From the IMG/VR virus record IMGVR_UViG_3300030061_003813, positions 34,654 to 58,154 of that record: a DNA stretch of 23,501 nucleotides, one strand, 5' to 3'. Origin of the DNA: a virus. The notes beneath the pieces are model-generated. The model saw nothing but the letters and a program-made list of their open reading frames with translations. It searched no databases and was not told the DNA's origin. Below are positions 1 to 7,491 of the stretch, one piece after another. The translations under genes and the position numbers were made by a program. The first letter of the stretch is position 1. Each line of letters opens with the position of its first letter.

Positions 1-1206
1 ATTATGAACGAAAGAGACTATTCGATTAGAATTAGCAGTCCCTTCAAAATTAACCAGCGAGCCATAAGCTGTAGTATTAAAATAGTTAGTTCGCGCAGTT
101 GTTAAATTTACTAATAGTTTGCCGGCAAACGTGGCAGATCCATCAACACCAATACGCGCAACTTCGGCATTTGATGTGTTTCTTCCAGAAAAAACATCAC
201 CTGAAGCGTTGTGATTTGTAATGTACAAAGTAGCTGATGATGCGTCGCTATTACTAAATTTACCGGCTACATCTGCAACACTGCTGCTACCAAAATCGCA
301 ACGCTGTAGAAACTGTGCACCTCCATCGTTGTAGAAAGAAATAACATCGGTTCCAGACGTATCAGTAACTTTGAAATGTCTACTAGCCGCAGAATCTTGG
401 TCTGTCGTAATAAAAACTGCGCCTTCTTTGTAAAGACGCACGCCGCCGCCTAAGTTAGCACCATAAGTTCCAATTTCAGTTTGGCCTTTGAACGTGGCAG
501 ATCCATCAGGATAAATTCCTCCACCTGTATAGCTGTCAGTTGTCCCCCACCTAAATAAAGGATAAGGCTGATTGTCAGTGCGCATAATTGACAATGCGCC
601 ATACGAGGCAAGATCAAATTGGTTTCCTGACCCAAACGAGGCGGATCCGTCGTGTTTAAAAAGTATTACTTGTGCGCCACCATTAGCGTTAATTTTTAAT
701 GCTTCATTTTGGCTGGATGAACTGGAGTTAATTGTTAGACCACGGGCCGCATCTTGAGTTCTAACGTTAACGCCTGCTTCAAACGTGGCAGATCCATCGT
801 GAAAAATCCTTGCCTTGTATCCAGCTGTGCCATCAACTTTATATACACCAAAAGCGGTATGTGTTGAATCTCCAGTGCCATTAATATATAAACCGTAACT
901 GTTATTATTCCAAATCTTTGCACTACTTGCTGTTGTTGAACTATAGTTACCAAATGTCAAAGATCCCGCGCTAGTTTCTAAATTAGTAAATGTAGTTGTT
1001 CCATCACTTGCAATAGTTAATCTTGCAGAGCCGCCAACAGATAATGCTAGTTGGTTGGCTCCTGGTCTAAATAATCCTGTATCACTATCTCCATCAAAAA
1101 CTAATGACGGTGAAGCTGCAGTGCCCGTATTAGCAAGCGTAGTAACTGGCGCACCCAAAACAGTGAGCCCATTTAAAGTTCCGTTGCCTTGCAGAGTTAA
1201 AGTCAT
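1..1206 (-). CDS. Phage fibre-like protein, 3' end cut by window edge
   Basis: An uninterrupted minus-strand frame of 402 codons runs from an ATG at 1206 to the first base of the window, so the C-terminus is missing. It starts 11 nt after the stop of the neighbouring fibre gene. The protein is rich in Ser, Thr, Gly, Asn and Ala. Near residues 26-46 it carries a box (AASPSLVFDGDSDTGLF) that also occurs in the two upstream fibre genes. Further on it repeats a DGSATF/DGSASF motif four times, each in the form 'x-DGSATF-x-G', which is usual for the trimeric beta-rich shafts of marine phage fibres. No peptidase or chaperone domain is visible because the end is absent. Probable role: part of the tail or side fibre that touches the host surface. 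The fibre class is well supported; the exact position on the virion is not. Confidence 0.75.
   Translation of the reverse strand, partial: MTLTLQGNGTLNGLTVLGAPVTTLANTGTAASPSLVFDGDSDTGLFRPGANQLALSVGGSARLTIASDGTTTFTNLETSAGSLTFGNYSSTTASSAKIWNNNSYGLYINGTGDSTHTAFGVYKVDGTAGYKARIFHDGSATFEAGVNVRTQDAARGLTINSSSSSQNEALKINANGGAQVILFKHDGSASFGSGNQFDLASYGALSIMRTDNQPYPLFRWGTTDSYTGGGIYPDGSATFKGQTEIGTYGANLGGGVRLYKEGAVFITTDQDSAASRHFKVTDTSGTDVISFYNDGGAQFLQRCDFGSSSVADVAGKFSNSDASSATLYITNHNASGDVFSGRNTSNAEVARIGVDGSATFAGKLLVNLTTARTNYFNTTAYGSLVNFEGTANSNRIVSFVHN
128..144 (-). repeat. 17-nt coding repeat, copy 4 (DGSATF)
   Basis: Plus-strand sequence AACGTGGCAGATCCATC, encoding DGSATF on the minus strand. It is identical to the copies at 491-507 and 782-798 although the flanks have diverged. 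Confidence 0.85.
491..507 (-). repeat. 17-nt coding repeat, copy 3 (DGSATF)
   Basis: Identical 17-mer to 128-144. The distance to the next copies is a multiple of three (363 and 144 nt), so all copies lie in the same reading frame. Confidence 0.85.
635..651 (-). repeat. 17-nt coding repeat, variant copy 2 (DGSASF)
   Basis: AACGAGGCGGATCCGTC, which differs from the other three copies at three positions and encodes DGSASF. It is 147 nt from copy 1 and 144 nt from copy 3. Confidence 0.8.
782..798 (-). repeat. 17-nt coding repeat, copy 1 (DGSATF)
   Basis: Identical 17-mer to 128-144 and 491-507; first copy met by the ribosome on the minus-strand message. Confidence 0.85.
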
Positions 1207-1217
1207 TGTTCTTCAGA

Positions 1218-1976
1218 TTAAACGATGGACCAATTTTCACCAGTGCCGATGGTGACAGTCACCCCAGCATTTAAATAAACCGGGCCACAGCTTGTGGCAT
1301 TCTCATTGTTTGGTAAGGTGTAATTAGTAGTAACAGTTTGTTCATTCAATACAAATACACGATCACCACCTGAACCCGTAGCACCACCACCAAGGATGGC
1401 CCAGGTTCCGTCGTAACCCTCAAACTGAGCAAGAGTTGTGTTGTACCGGATCATACCGGTAGAAGAAGTGGAAGGTCGAGCGGCTGTTGTACCAGAGGGA
1501 ATCTTCAATGCCCCACTGCTGAACATGTGGGTGTCACCATTGCCAGAAATACGCCACCACTCAGCACCATCCGCAGCAACCGAGATTGTATTAGGGGCTA
1601 CTGTAAAGATGCCTGTGTTTTCATCATCGATGAAAGTAATGGAAGGTGCAGCTGCACTACCACTTTCAAAGTAGATTCTGTCAACACCAGACAGTGTGCC
1701 GGTGACAGTTAAATCACCAACAATACCTGTGGTAAATCGACCAATAGCACCTGAGATTGTGCCACTAGTTGTAGTAATATTACCCGTTACGGTATTGTAA
1801 TTTCCACTATTGGTGATATCACCTTTGACATCTAAATCCCCATTGATGATTACATCACCACTAAAGGTAGGGTTACGCAGTAAACCTGAAACAGGTACGG
1901 TAACATTTGCCTCGTTCGGAGAGACTCCCGTAGTAAATGTTATAAAATCAACGCGAACCTCGCCAAACTGTGGCAT
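1218..1976 (-). CDS. Phage fibre/tail-tip protein (252 aa)
   Basis: The N-terminal part (about residues 20-100) is a Thr/Gly/Ser-rich beta-repeat stretch of the type 'SGDVIINGDLDVKGDI'. A shared box (GSAAAPSITFIDDENTGIF, about residues 106-124) follows. Next comes a segment with the wording GMIRYN and FEGYDGTWA (about 174-193), seen near the end of many marine phage fibres. The C-terminus ends in a short beta motif (VTIGTGENWSIV) that commonly closes such proteins. It lies between two other fibre genes, 41 nt after the larger one and 11 nt before the partial one, so the three are probably co-transcribed. Likely an adhesive fibre or tip subunit; the receptor is unknown. Confidence 0.75.
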   Translation of the reverse strand: MPQFGEVRVDFITFTTGVSPNEANVTVPVSGLLRNPTFSGDVIINGDLDVKGDITNSGNYNTVTGNITTTSGTISGAIGRFTTGIVGDLTVTGTLSGVDRIYFESGSAAAPSITFIDDENTGIFTVAPNTISVAADGAEWWRISGNGDTHMFSSGALKIPSGTTAARPSTSSTGMIRYNTTLAQFEGYDGTWAILGGGATGSGGDRVFVLNEQTVTTNYTLPNNENATSCGPVYLNAGVTVTIGTGENWSIV

Positions 1977-2017
1977 GATTAATCAGTCTCGGCTACTACT
2001 TTTAAATACATTCTAAC

Positions 2018-4456
2018 TCAGTTACCCCAAATTGTTAGGACAGCACCGTAGGTACCAGAGGAGATCGTAGCTTTACGAGAAGCTCCTGCTGTAATATCAA
2101 GAACATCTCCTGCACTGCTATATAAACCTGTATTGGCATCATCAATAAATGCAATGCCAGGGGTTGCCTGATTGCCTGAAGCAAAGAAAGCTTGGTCTCT
2201 AGAAGTTAATCCACTTTGCAGATAAACTTCACCGCTGACATTAAGATCACCGCTAACAGTTAAGTTATCTCCTACAATAAAGACATCATCAATGTAGAGA
2301 TCATTAAATTGACCGGTAGTAAACGTTGCTGTTTCACCCGTAACAGTTGTGCCTGAAATCGTACCTGTTACAGTCAGATTTGTTCCAATCAGAATGCCAC
2401 TGACAAAGTTACTAGTCCCAGTGACTGTAATACCTTCACGGAAAACACTGGCTCCACTAACAACAATTCCACTATCAAAGACAGAATTACCACTAACTTC
2501 TAAGTCACCGCTAACGGTAAGATTGTCACCAATAACAAAGTCATCATCAACAAATAAATCTTGGAATGTACCTGTTGTAAATAATGCTCTAACACCTGTT
2601 ACTGTCTGTCCAGAAATAGTGGCACCTGATAAAGTGTTTGCAAGAACAGTTAAGCCAGTAACAGTTCCATCAAAAGCACCACTTGCTGCAGTTATTTCTT
2701 GAACAGCATCAATAAATTGACCTGAGATGCGATAACCAGTGATTGTGTTGCTAACAAATAAATCACCGGTAATTGTGATTTCACCACCACTAATAACAAT
2801 TCCACTAATTGTGCTGGTCCATGTTGGTGCTTCACCTGCTCCTTGTGATACCAAGACTTGTCCGTGAGCACCGTAGTTTTCACCACCAAGGCCTAACGCT
2901 CCATATCGACTAATACGTAATCGTTCAGTACCACTTGTTGAGAACCCTAAATATTTATCTAGTGCAGGATTGCCATCAATAACACCACTAGTAATAAAGA
3001 TGCCTGTATCATCTTCTCCTTCAAAAGTAATCGAAGGATTGGCAGCACTGCCAGAAGCAAAAACTCCTGTTTGTGCATGGATTGTCGTACCTGAGAACAA
3101 TGTTCCTGTTACGTTGGTGAAGACACCTGAAGCTCCACTAAAAGTTGTAAATTCTGCACTGGTGCCTGTAGCAGTTACGAAATGTCCACTTGTCGTAGAA
3201 ATTGTTGTGCCAGTAATGGTTCCACTGACATAAACATTGTCACCACTGATTGTGCCGCCTGTAATGGTTGGTGCAGTAATGATGGTGTCAAAATTACCAG
3301 ACTGTGCAGTAATCGTTTGACCACTAACTTCTCCAGTTACAGTAATGCCTGAAGCAAAATAACCTGAACCACTAATGAATAAATCTTCTAAAACAGTAAA
3401 ACTACCGCTAACAGTTTGGTCACCACTAAACTGAAGGTTGGCTGCAGTTAATGTTTGAGCTTGAAGGCTATTAAATAAACCAGACGCACCAGTAACAGTT
3501 GTTCCTGATAAGAAAGTAAAGAAACCAGAAGTTCCTAAAGTAACACCTAGGCTTGCTACATCACCTGTAATAGTGGTCCCTGAAAAAGACGTAGCGTGTG
3601 AACTATAGCCTGTAAGATTTAAAAACTGTCCGTAATCACCTGTAATTGTGGTTCCTGACAGGTTTGCAACATCAATAAAGGTTCCCGTTGTTCTTTCAAA
3701 AAATGCTGAATTACCTGTAATAGTCGTGCCAGAAATTTGAGTTGTAAATACAGCGGTTTGACCTGTTAGCGTCGTGTATTGACCAACATCTCCAGTAATC
3801 GTTGCACCAGAAATTGTTCCAGTTGCATTAATATCGTTGGCATTAATCGTTCCACTGTGAGTCAGAATGCCTGTAAAGGTTACATTATCTGCTGTAAGCG
3901 TATCAATCTGTGCAACCTGAGCATACAGATCATTGATATCTGCATCAACGATAATGCCTGATACAACACCAAAACTTTCACCTGTCAGGGTCGCTCCTGA
4001 CATTGTGTCAAAGAAACCGGTAACAAAGTCAATTGTTGTGCCAGTAATAATGGTAGTGAAATTACCTGAACTAATTTCTACATAGTCGGCAATAACATTA
4101 TTGACTTCAATTTGAGTACCGGTAATCGTACCTGTTACAGAAAAACTACCGCTAGTTGTTAAATCTCCACCGACAATAACAGCTTGAAAATCTGAGTCAC
4201 CACTTACGGTTAAATCATTAAGACTAGTAGTTCCACTAACACCCAGATTACCTGTAATGGTAATATTGTTGTATGTAGGATCTTCGCCAACGTTAATATA
4301 GTATTGATCTAAGTAGTCTTTAAAACCACTAAAAGTAATCTTTTTATTCCTTAAAGCCGGATCAACTTCAAAGACGTGAACCAGGGTCAGAAGATCTGCA
4401 TTAGCAATATCTACCGATTCAATCGTCGGAAATTGTGAGATCTTTCTATTGGCCAC
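2018..4456 (-). CDS. Large repetitive tail-fibre shaft protein (812 aa)
   Basis: The first 50 residues (KISQFP, then DLLTLVHVFEVDPALRNKKITFSGFKDYL in outline) form a non-repetitive head that resembles the attachment domain of marine phage fibres. From about residue 60 the protein is a long series of Thr/Gly/Ser-rich strands. SG(T/A)T(I/V)TG recurs at residues 216, 242, 267, 292 and 317, a period of about 25 residues, which fits a beta-helical trimeric shaft. The shared box appears twice, at about 468-487 and 760-779, and GQVLVSQGAGEAPTW sits at 532-546. Two copies of an approximately 45-residue block lie at about 623-667 and 709-753. The start is GTG at 4456 (reads as MANRKISQFP); no other start is available in frame. 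Fibre identity is strong; its attachment site is unknown. Confidence 0.8.
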   Translation of the reverse strand: MANRKISQFPTIESVDIANADLLTLVHVFEVDPALRNKKITFSGFKDYLDQYYINVGEDPTYNNITITGNLGVSGTTSLNDLTVSGDSDFQAVIVGGDLTTSGSFSVTGTITGTQIEVNNVIADYVEISSGNFTTIITGTTIDFVTGFFDTMSGATLTGESFGVVSGIIVDADINDLYAQVAQIDTLTADNVTFTGILTHSGTINANDINATGTISGATITGDVGQYTTLTGQTAVFTTQISGTTITGNSAFFERTTGTFIDVANLSGTTITGDYGQFLNLTGYSSHATSFSGTTITGDVASLGVTLGTSGFFTFLSGTTVTGASGLFNSLQAQTLTAANLQFSGDQTVSGSFTVLEDLFISGSGYFASGITVTGEVSGQTITAQSGNFDTIITAPTITGGTISGDNVYVSGTITGTTISTTSGHFVTATGTSAEFTTFSGASGVFTNVTGTLFSGTTIHAQTGVFASGSAANPSITFEGEDDTGIFITSGVIDGNPALDKYLGFSTSGTERLRISRYGALGLGGENYGAHGQVLVSQGAGEAPTWTSTISGIVISGGEITITGDLFVSNTITGYRISGQFIDAVQEITAASGAFDGTVTGLTVLANTLSGATISGQTVTGVRALFTTGTFQDLFVDDDFVIGDNLTVSGDLEVSGNSVFDSGIVVSGASVFREGITVTGTSNFVSGILIGTNLTVTGTISGTTVTGETATFTTGQFNDLYIDDVFIVGDNLTVSGDLNVSGEVYLQSGLTSRDQAFFASGNQATPGIAFIDDANTGLYSSAGDVLDITAGASRKATISSGTYGAVLTIWGN
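2231..2360 (-). repeat. Imperfect coding duplication, downstream copy
   Basis: Roughly 130 nt matching 2489-2618 at a constant offset of 258 nt (86 codons). Both encode '(D)LTVSGDL.VSG' and '.FTTG.F.DL(Y/F).DD.F..GDN'. This is an internal duplication in the fibre shaft. Confidence 0.7.
2489..2618 (-). repeat. Imperfect coding duplication, upstream copy
   Basis: Partner of 2231-2360, with the same reading frame and no length change between the copies. Confidence 0.7.
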
Positions 4457-4485
4457 CTATTTCTAATAGTCAAGTCCTATTTGAT

Positions 4486-4491
4486 ATTATA
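4486..4491 (-). promoter_or_regulatory. Perfect -10 hexamer upstream of the fibre operon
   Basis: The minus strand reads TATAAT here, 30 nt upstream of the GTG start of the 812-aa fibre gene. A -35 box at the usual distance is poor (AATTCG). The hexamer lies between the upstream gene's stop and the fibre start, so a sigma70-type or phage-modified promoter for the fibre genes is plausible but not proven. Confidence 0.3.
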
Positions 4492-4498
4492 GAACTGC

Positions 4499-4933
4499 CT
4501 AGTTCTCGCGAATTTCAATTCGTGGAAGAATATCTGTGGCAAAATTCCAAGCTCCTTGAATACCGAAAACAAGGCCACAAGAAACAGCAAAAACAACTAG
4601 AATTTCTGCAAGGGTTAAATTACGTCTTACATAAACAACATTAGGTTCTGGCGGAGTAGGGTATTGCACTTGTACTTGTGGAGCACTGCTGGGGGGAGCT
4701 TGTGCCGGTGCCGGTTGTTGGGTGACTTGGTGAATAGCCTGCTCTAAGGCAATGCGGCGCATTTCTTGGAAATCAGGAACAGGAGGAGCTTGTTGCGCTA
4801 CTTGTTGTTGTGCGGCAGCAAAATCAGCTGGATTTTGATAGCGAGGTCCTGCAGGATCTGAAAAATAATTATTTTCTTCCGGTAGTTGCCCAGGGGTTAC
4901 GTATTGTTTGCTGGAAGGGACTTGATCTTCCAT
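4499..4933 (-). CDS. Pro/Gln-rich single-pass membrane protein, unknown
   Basis: I chose the ATG at 4933 (MEDQVPSSKQYV), giving 145 residues. A longer reading to 5023 would run into the divergent plus-strand gene that starts at 4987, and its extra residues look non-coding. The first two thirds are polar, with Gln/Ala/Pro-rich runs (AAAQQQVAQQAPPVPDF; QQPAPAQAPPSSAP). Near the C-terminus one hydrophobic helix (LAEILVVFAVSCGLVFGI, about residues 110-127 of this start) is followed by a short basic/acidic end (PRIEIREN). The topology is a long N-terminal domain, probably cytoplasmic, on one membrane anchor. It could be a lysis-related (holin- or spanin-like) or host-membrane protein. No family is recognised beyond a resemblance to hypothetical cyanophage proteins. 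Confidence 0.65.
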   Translation of the reverse strand: MEDQVPSSKQYVTPGQLPEENNYFSDPAGPRYQNPADFAAAQQQVAQQAPPVPDFQEMRRIALEQAIHQVTQQPAPAQAPPSSAPQVQVQYPTPPEPNVVYVRRNLTLAEILVVFAVSCGLVFGIQGAWNFATDILPRIEIREN

Positions 4934-4986
4934 TGGTACTGGGTTATTGTTCTTTGAAAGTGTAGCATTAATCAAAACTTTTTGCG

Positions 4987-5451
4987 ATGAGTAAAAATGA
5001 TTCACTTGGAATTGTGAAAGCACTTGCTTCAGTCACTGCTGAATTGCGTGGTATTCGCAATATTCTATCTTCAATGTGGCATAGCAGGTATCAAAACGAC
5101 GAAACAGATCTCGTTTCACCTGAAGTTTATTCAGATGAATACATTTCCACGGAAGAGTGTGCTCGGCGTTTAAATGTAACAGATCAAACAATTCGTAATT
5201 GGATTTTACAAGGAAAAAAGAAAAAAGATTTTGGTTGGCAGCAAGGTGTTCATTACATTGTTATGCCTGTTGGTACACACAAAAAAATGATTCGTATTCC
5301 TTGGAATCAATTAATTTTGTCTTATAGAAAAGGAGAAGATGTTAATTTAAGAACTTTTGACGCTCCGAATACAATTGATTTGTATAAAACAAGTTCGCGA
5401 AAAGATTTGGATAATGTTCCTAATCCTTCTGTTCCCGATTTACCTGATTAA
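4987..5451 (+). CDS. MerR/excisionase-like helix-turn-helix protein
   Basis: The middle of the 154-residue protein (about 53-90) reads YISTEECARRLNVTDQTIRN, the typical pattern of a winged helix-turn-helix of the MerR/excisionase (HTH_17) type: a short strand, helix 'EECARRL', turn 'NVT', and recognition helix 'DQTIRNWI'. A basic run (GKKKKDF) and 'GVHYIVMP...IRIPWNQL', which would form the wing, come next. The N-terminal 50 residues contain a probable helix (GIVKALASVTAELRGIRNIL). It is the first gene of plus-strand island A and ends 1 nt before the next start, so it may regulate this operon or the divergent minus-strand genes. It probably binds DNA; the target is unknown. Confidence 0.7.
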   Translation: MSKNDSLGIVKALASVTAELRGIRNILSSMWHSRYQNDETDLVSPEVYSDEYISTEECARRLNVTDQTIRNWILQGKKKKDFGWQQGVHYIVMPVGTHKKMIRIPWNQLILSYRKGEDVNLRTFDAPNTIDLYKTSSRKDLDNVPNPSVPDLPD

Positions 5452-5452
5452 T

Positions 5453-5914
5453 ATGGCTCATCGATTTGACAACATAAACATATCCGAACTGACGTTAGAA
5501 AATTATGCTGAAAAATTACCAAAAGATTTAGCATCTCAAGTTACAAAATTTTTGCCTCCTGAGGGTTCTTTTGATGAAATAATTATGCGTCGTTATATTC
5601 AATCAATTCGTGACTTTGAATTGGAAGATCCAAATAGCAGTATGACGTTGGCCAATCGTTTGCGTCTTGCTTTTCAAGATATGCAACCGGAAACAATTTG
5701 TAGTCGTTTTCCAAATGCTGATTTACCTTTAAAACGTCGTTTACGTTGCGTAGCTGAATATTTAATTCGTTCTGAAGAATTTGATAAATTAAAAGATGAA
5801 AATGGAAAGCTAATTAAGAAACGTGGTATCTTAGGAAAAATGGTTGTAATCTATCAGCCTTTGCCTAAGATGTTAACCATTTTACAAAAACAAAAATTAC
5901 TAAAAAATGGATAG
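5453..5914 (+). CDS. Hypothetical protein, mainly helical (153 aa)
   Basis: The start is the ATG at 5453 (MAHRFDNINISEL), one base after the stop of the preceding gene. A longer frame back to 5357 would only overlap that gene. The protein is charged and predicted helical by eye, with Arg-rich stretches such as 'IIMRRYIQSIRDF' and 'LKRRLRCVAEYLI' and a basic C-terminus (KLIKKRGILGKM, LQKQKLLKNG). No motif that I recognise is present. It overlaps the next gene by 8 nt, which indicates translational coupling within island A. Function unknown. Confidence 0.7.
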   Translation: MAHRFDNINISELTLENYAEKLPKDLASQVTKFLPPEGSFDEIIMRRYIQSIRDFELEDPNSSMTLANRLRLAFQDMQPETICSRFPNADLPLKRRLRCVAEYLIRSEEFDKLKDENGKLIKKRGILGKMVVIYQPLPKMLTILQKQKLLKNG

Positions 5915-6290
5915 GAGAGAAAAATTACTTACTGCTGTTTGCGGTAAAGACTTTGATGGTAACAGTGTTCGTTATGCGGATGCAACTATCAAATTAATTT
6001 TGGGTGATATGGGTAAAGAATATATGAAATTTTGGGAGGTTGAAGGTCCAGGTGCTATGTGTTTTCAACCAAACAACACAGAACGTACAATGTTTTGGTT
6101 AACGTTAGAAGAATTGCATTCTGCCAAAGAACAAGCAGAATCTAACAACGAAGGAGATTTAGCTGAATCCTTTAGACGTATTTTAGAATCAGTACAAAAA
6201 ATTAATCCTACTGCTGGTGCTGGCTATATCTTAAACGATCACCAGGGTATGCGTTATTTTTATATTGATTACAATAAAGAATCTGAGTAA
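5907..6290 (+). CDS. Hypothetical protein (127 aa)
   Basis: ATG at 5907, overlapping the previous stop by 8 nt, and joined to the next gene by a TAATG overlap of 1 nt. The sequence has a mixed alpha/beta look: MDRREKLLTAVCGKDFDGNS, a helix 'TLEELHSAKEQAESN', then 'ESFRRILESVQKI' and a C-terminal strand pair 'GMRYFYIDY'. No catalytic motif or membrane segment is evident. Its fixed place between the preceding unknown gene and the methyltransferase homologue suggests a shared early role, but I do not assign one. Confidence 0.7.
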   Translation: MDRREKLLTAVCGKDFDGNSVRYADATIKLILGDMGKEYMKFWEVEGPGAMCFQPNNTERTMFWLTLEELHSAKEQAESNNEGDLAESFRRILESVQKINPTAGAGYILNDHQGMRYFYIDYNKESE

Positions 6291-6883
6291 TGGGTCTTAA
6301 GCGCGGTAACCTACGCTCAGAAGAGTTTGAATGGATTACTAACCGTGATTTGGTTGACTCTGCCCATCTCCTTATGGGTCAAATTGACCTCGATCCAGCT
6401 AGCTCTTCATTTGCTAACGAATACGTCGGTGCAAAACACTACTACACTCCAAAAGAAGATGGCTTAAATGAAGAAAAATGGTTTGGAAATGTTTATTTGT
6501 TTCCACCTAGCCAATCTTATTTTTGGCACAAGAAAAGTCAACGTTGGAAAATAACTCGTGGTCTATCCCCAACACTGACTTCAGGTCATGCTTTGTGGTG
6601 GACAGCATTAAAACGTAAATGGTTGTCAGGTGAAATTGAACAGGGTATATTTTTTTCTAATTTTATTGATATGACTATGTATTGTCAGGATATTTTTGAT
6701 CATCCTGTCTGCATTATGAAATCAAGACCAACATTAATTCGTCATTACTATGCAGATGATAACGTTATGTCAAGAAATACAGGGTGCAGTTTAATAGTTT
6801 ATTTACAACCAAAAGACAACATAGAAAAAGCTACTCAAGAATTTATCGATATTTATTCTGAAAAAGGCAGAATTATTGTGTAG
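6290..6883 (+). CDS. Dam-family adenine methyltransferase homologue with degenerate catalytic motif
   Basis: The N-terminal half follows the phage DNA N6-adenine methyltransferase family (Dam, PF05869-like) closely. 'EWITNRDLVDSAHLLMGQIDLDPAS' (about 14-38) matches the start of that domain, including the IDLDPAS signature near the cofactor site. 'FANEYVGAKHYYTPKEDGLN' and 'WFGNVYL' follow in the usual order. Where active members have NPPY or DPPY, this protein has FPPS (residues 71-74), so both the Asn/Asp and the Tyr that act on the adenine amino group are lost. The C-terminal half remains intact and rather long (HALWWTALKRKWL, MKSRPTLI). No frameshift or premature stop is seen, so the gene is maintained. 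It sits between an unknown gene and dCTP deaminase. It may be an inactive DNA-binding or SAM-binding relative, or may use different chemistry. Confidence 0.65.
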   Translation: MGLKRGNLRSEEFEWITNRDLVDSAHLLMGQIDLDPASSSFANEYVGAKHYYTPKEDGLNEEKWFGNVYLFPPSQSYFWHKKSQRWKITRGLSPTLTSGHALWWTALKRKWLSGEIEQGIFFSNFIDMTMYCQDIFDHPVCIMKSRPTLIRHYYADDNVMSRNTGCSLIVYLQPKDNIEKATQEFIDIYSEKGRIIV

Positions 6884-6890
6884 GATATTT

Positions 6891-6901
6891 GAACTGAGTT
6901 C
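6891..6901. promoter_or_regulatory. Perfect 11-bp palindrome GAACTGAGTTC upstream of dcd
   Basis: A 5-bp inverted repeat with a single central base lies between the methyltransferase stop (6883) and the dcd start (6907). It may be an operator or simply the spacer; a single copy is weak evidence. Confidence 0.2.
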
Positions 6902-6906
6902 TGGCT

Positions 6907-7491
6907 ATGTCTGTACTAAGCGATAAAGAAATCCGAGAATTTGCAGAGAAAGGAATGATTACTCCTTTCCAGTCATCTTTAATCAATAAAGAAAATGACA
7001 TTCCTATCCTTAGTTATGGACTTAGTTCCTATGGTTATGACATTCGTTTGTCACCTAATCAGTGTCTTTTATTCGGTGGTGTTCCCCACGGAATGTGTGA
7101 CGCTAAAAACTTTGATCCTCAAATTTTAAAGGAAACAGAACTTCATGAAGATGAGCGAGGAAAATATTTTATCTTGCCTCCTTATGGCTACTGTCTTGGT
7201 GTTGCTGTTGAACGCCTGGCTTTACCCCGAGACGTTACCGTGGTTGCAGTGGGTAAAAGCACATACGCCCGCGCTGGAATTATGGCGAACATTACTCCAG
7301 CAGAAGCTGGTTGGGAAGGTCATTTAACGTTGGAGATCAGTAATTGCACTCCTTTATTTAATAAAATTTATGCGAATGAAGGTATTTGTCAACTTTTGTT
7401 TTATCAAGGAGAACCTTGTGAGGTTGACTATCAAATGCGAAAAGGAAAATATCAAAAACAACCGTATGAAGTAGTCTTTAGTAAGGTTTAA
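6907..7491 (+). CDS. dcd: dCTP deaminase
   Basis: The 194-residue length matches the trimeric dCTP deaminase/dUTPase family. The hallmark motif GKSTYARAG (116-124) supplies the phosphate- and base-binding Ser118 and Arg122. 'GWEGHLTLEISN' (135-146) contains the expected catalytic Glu143, by comparison with Ser111, Arg115 and Glu138 of the E. coli enzyme. 'YGYDIRL' (42-48) and 'ANEGICQLLF' (156-165) are also typical. The enzyme converts dCTP to dUTP and ammonia, feeding dTTP synthesis for phage DNA replication. It may be mono- or bifunctional; sequence alone does not decide. It is the last gene of island A and its stop overlaps the stop of the convergent minus-strand gene. Confidence 0.93.
   Translation: MSVLSDKEIREFAEKGMITPFQSSLINKENDIPILSYGLSSYGYDIRLSPNQCLLFGGVPHGMCDAKNFDPQILKETELHEDERGKYFILPPYGYCLGVAVERLALPRDVTVVAVGKSTYARAGIMANITPAEAGWEGHLTLEISNCTPLFNKIYANEGICQLLFYQGEPCEVDYQMRKGKYQKQPYEVVFSKV

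Noticed and set aside
128-798. Evenly spaced repeats that could suggest a CRISPR-like array
   Set aside because: Only four copies of 17 nt, spaced by multiples of three, all inside one open frame and coding for the same DGSATF motif. They are protein repeats.
2349-3233. Plus-strand open frames opposite the fibre gene
   Set aside because: They are antisense shadows of a low-complexity repetitive gene, rich in Val/Pro/Leu as expected of mirrored Thr/Gly codons.
4934-5023. Longer N-terminus of the Pro/Gln-rich membrane protein starting at 5023
   Set aside because: It would overlap the divergent HTH gene start at 4987, and the added residues have no sign of being coding. The ATG at 4933 is preferred.
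5357-5452. Longer N-terminus for the 153-aa protein with a hydrophobic stretch that looks like a membrane helix
   Set aside because: It lies entirely over the previous gene in another frame; the ATG at 5453, directly after that gene's stop, is the natural start.
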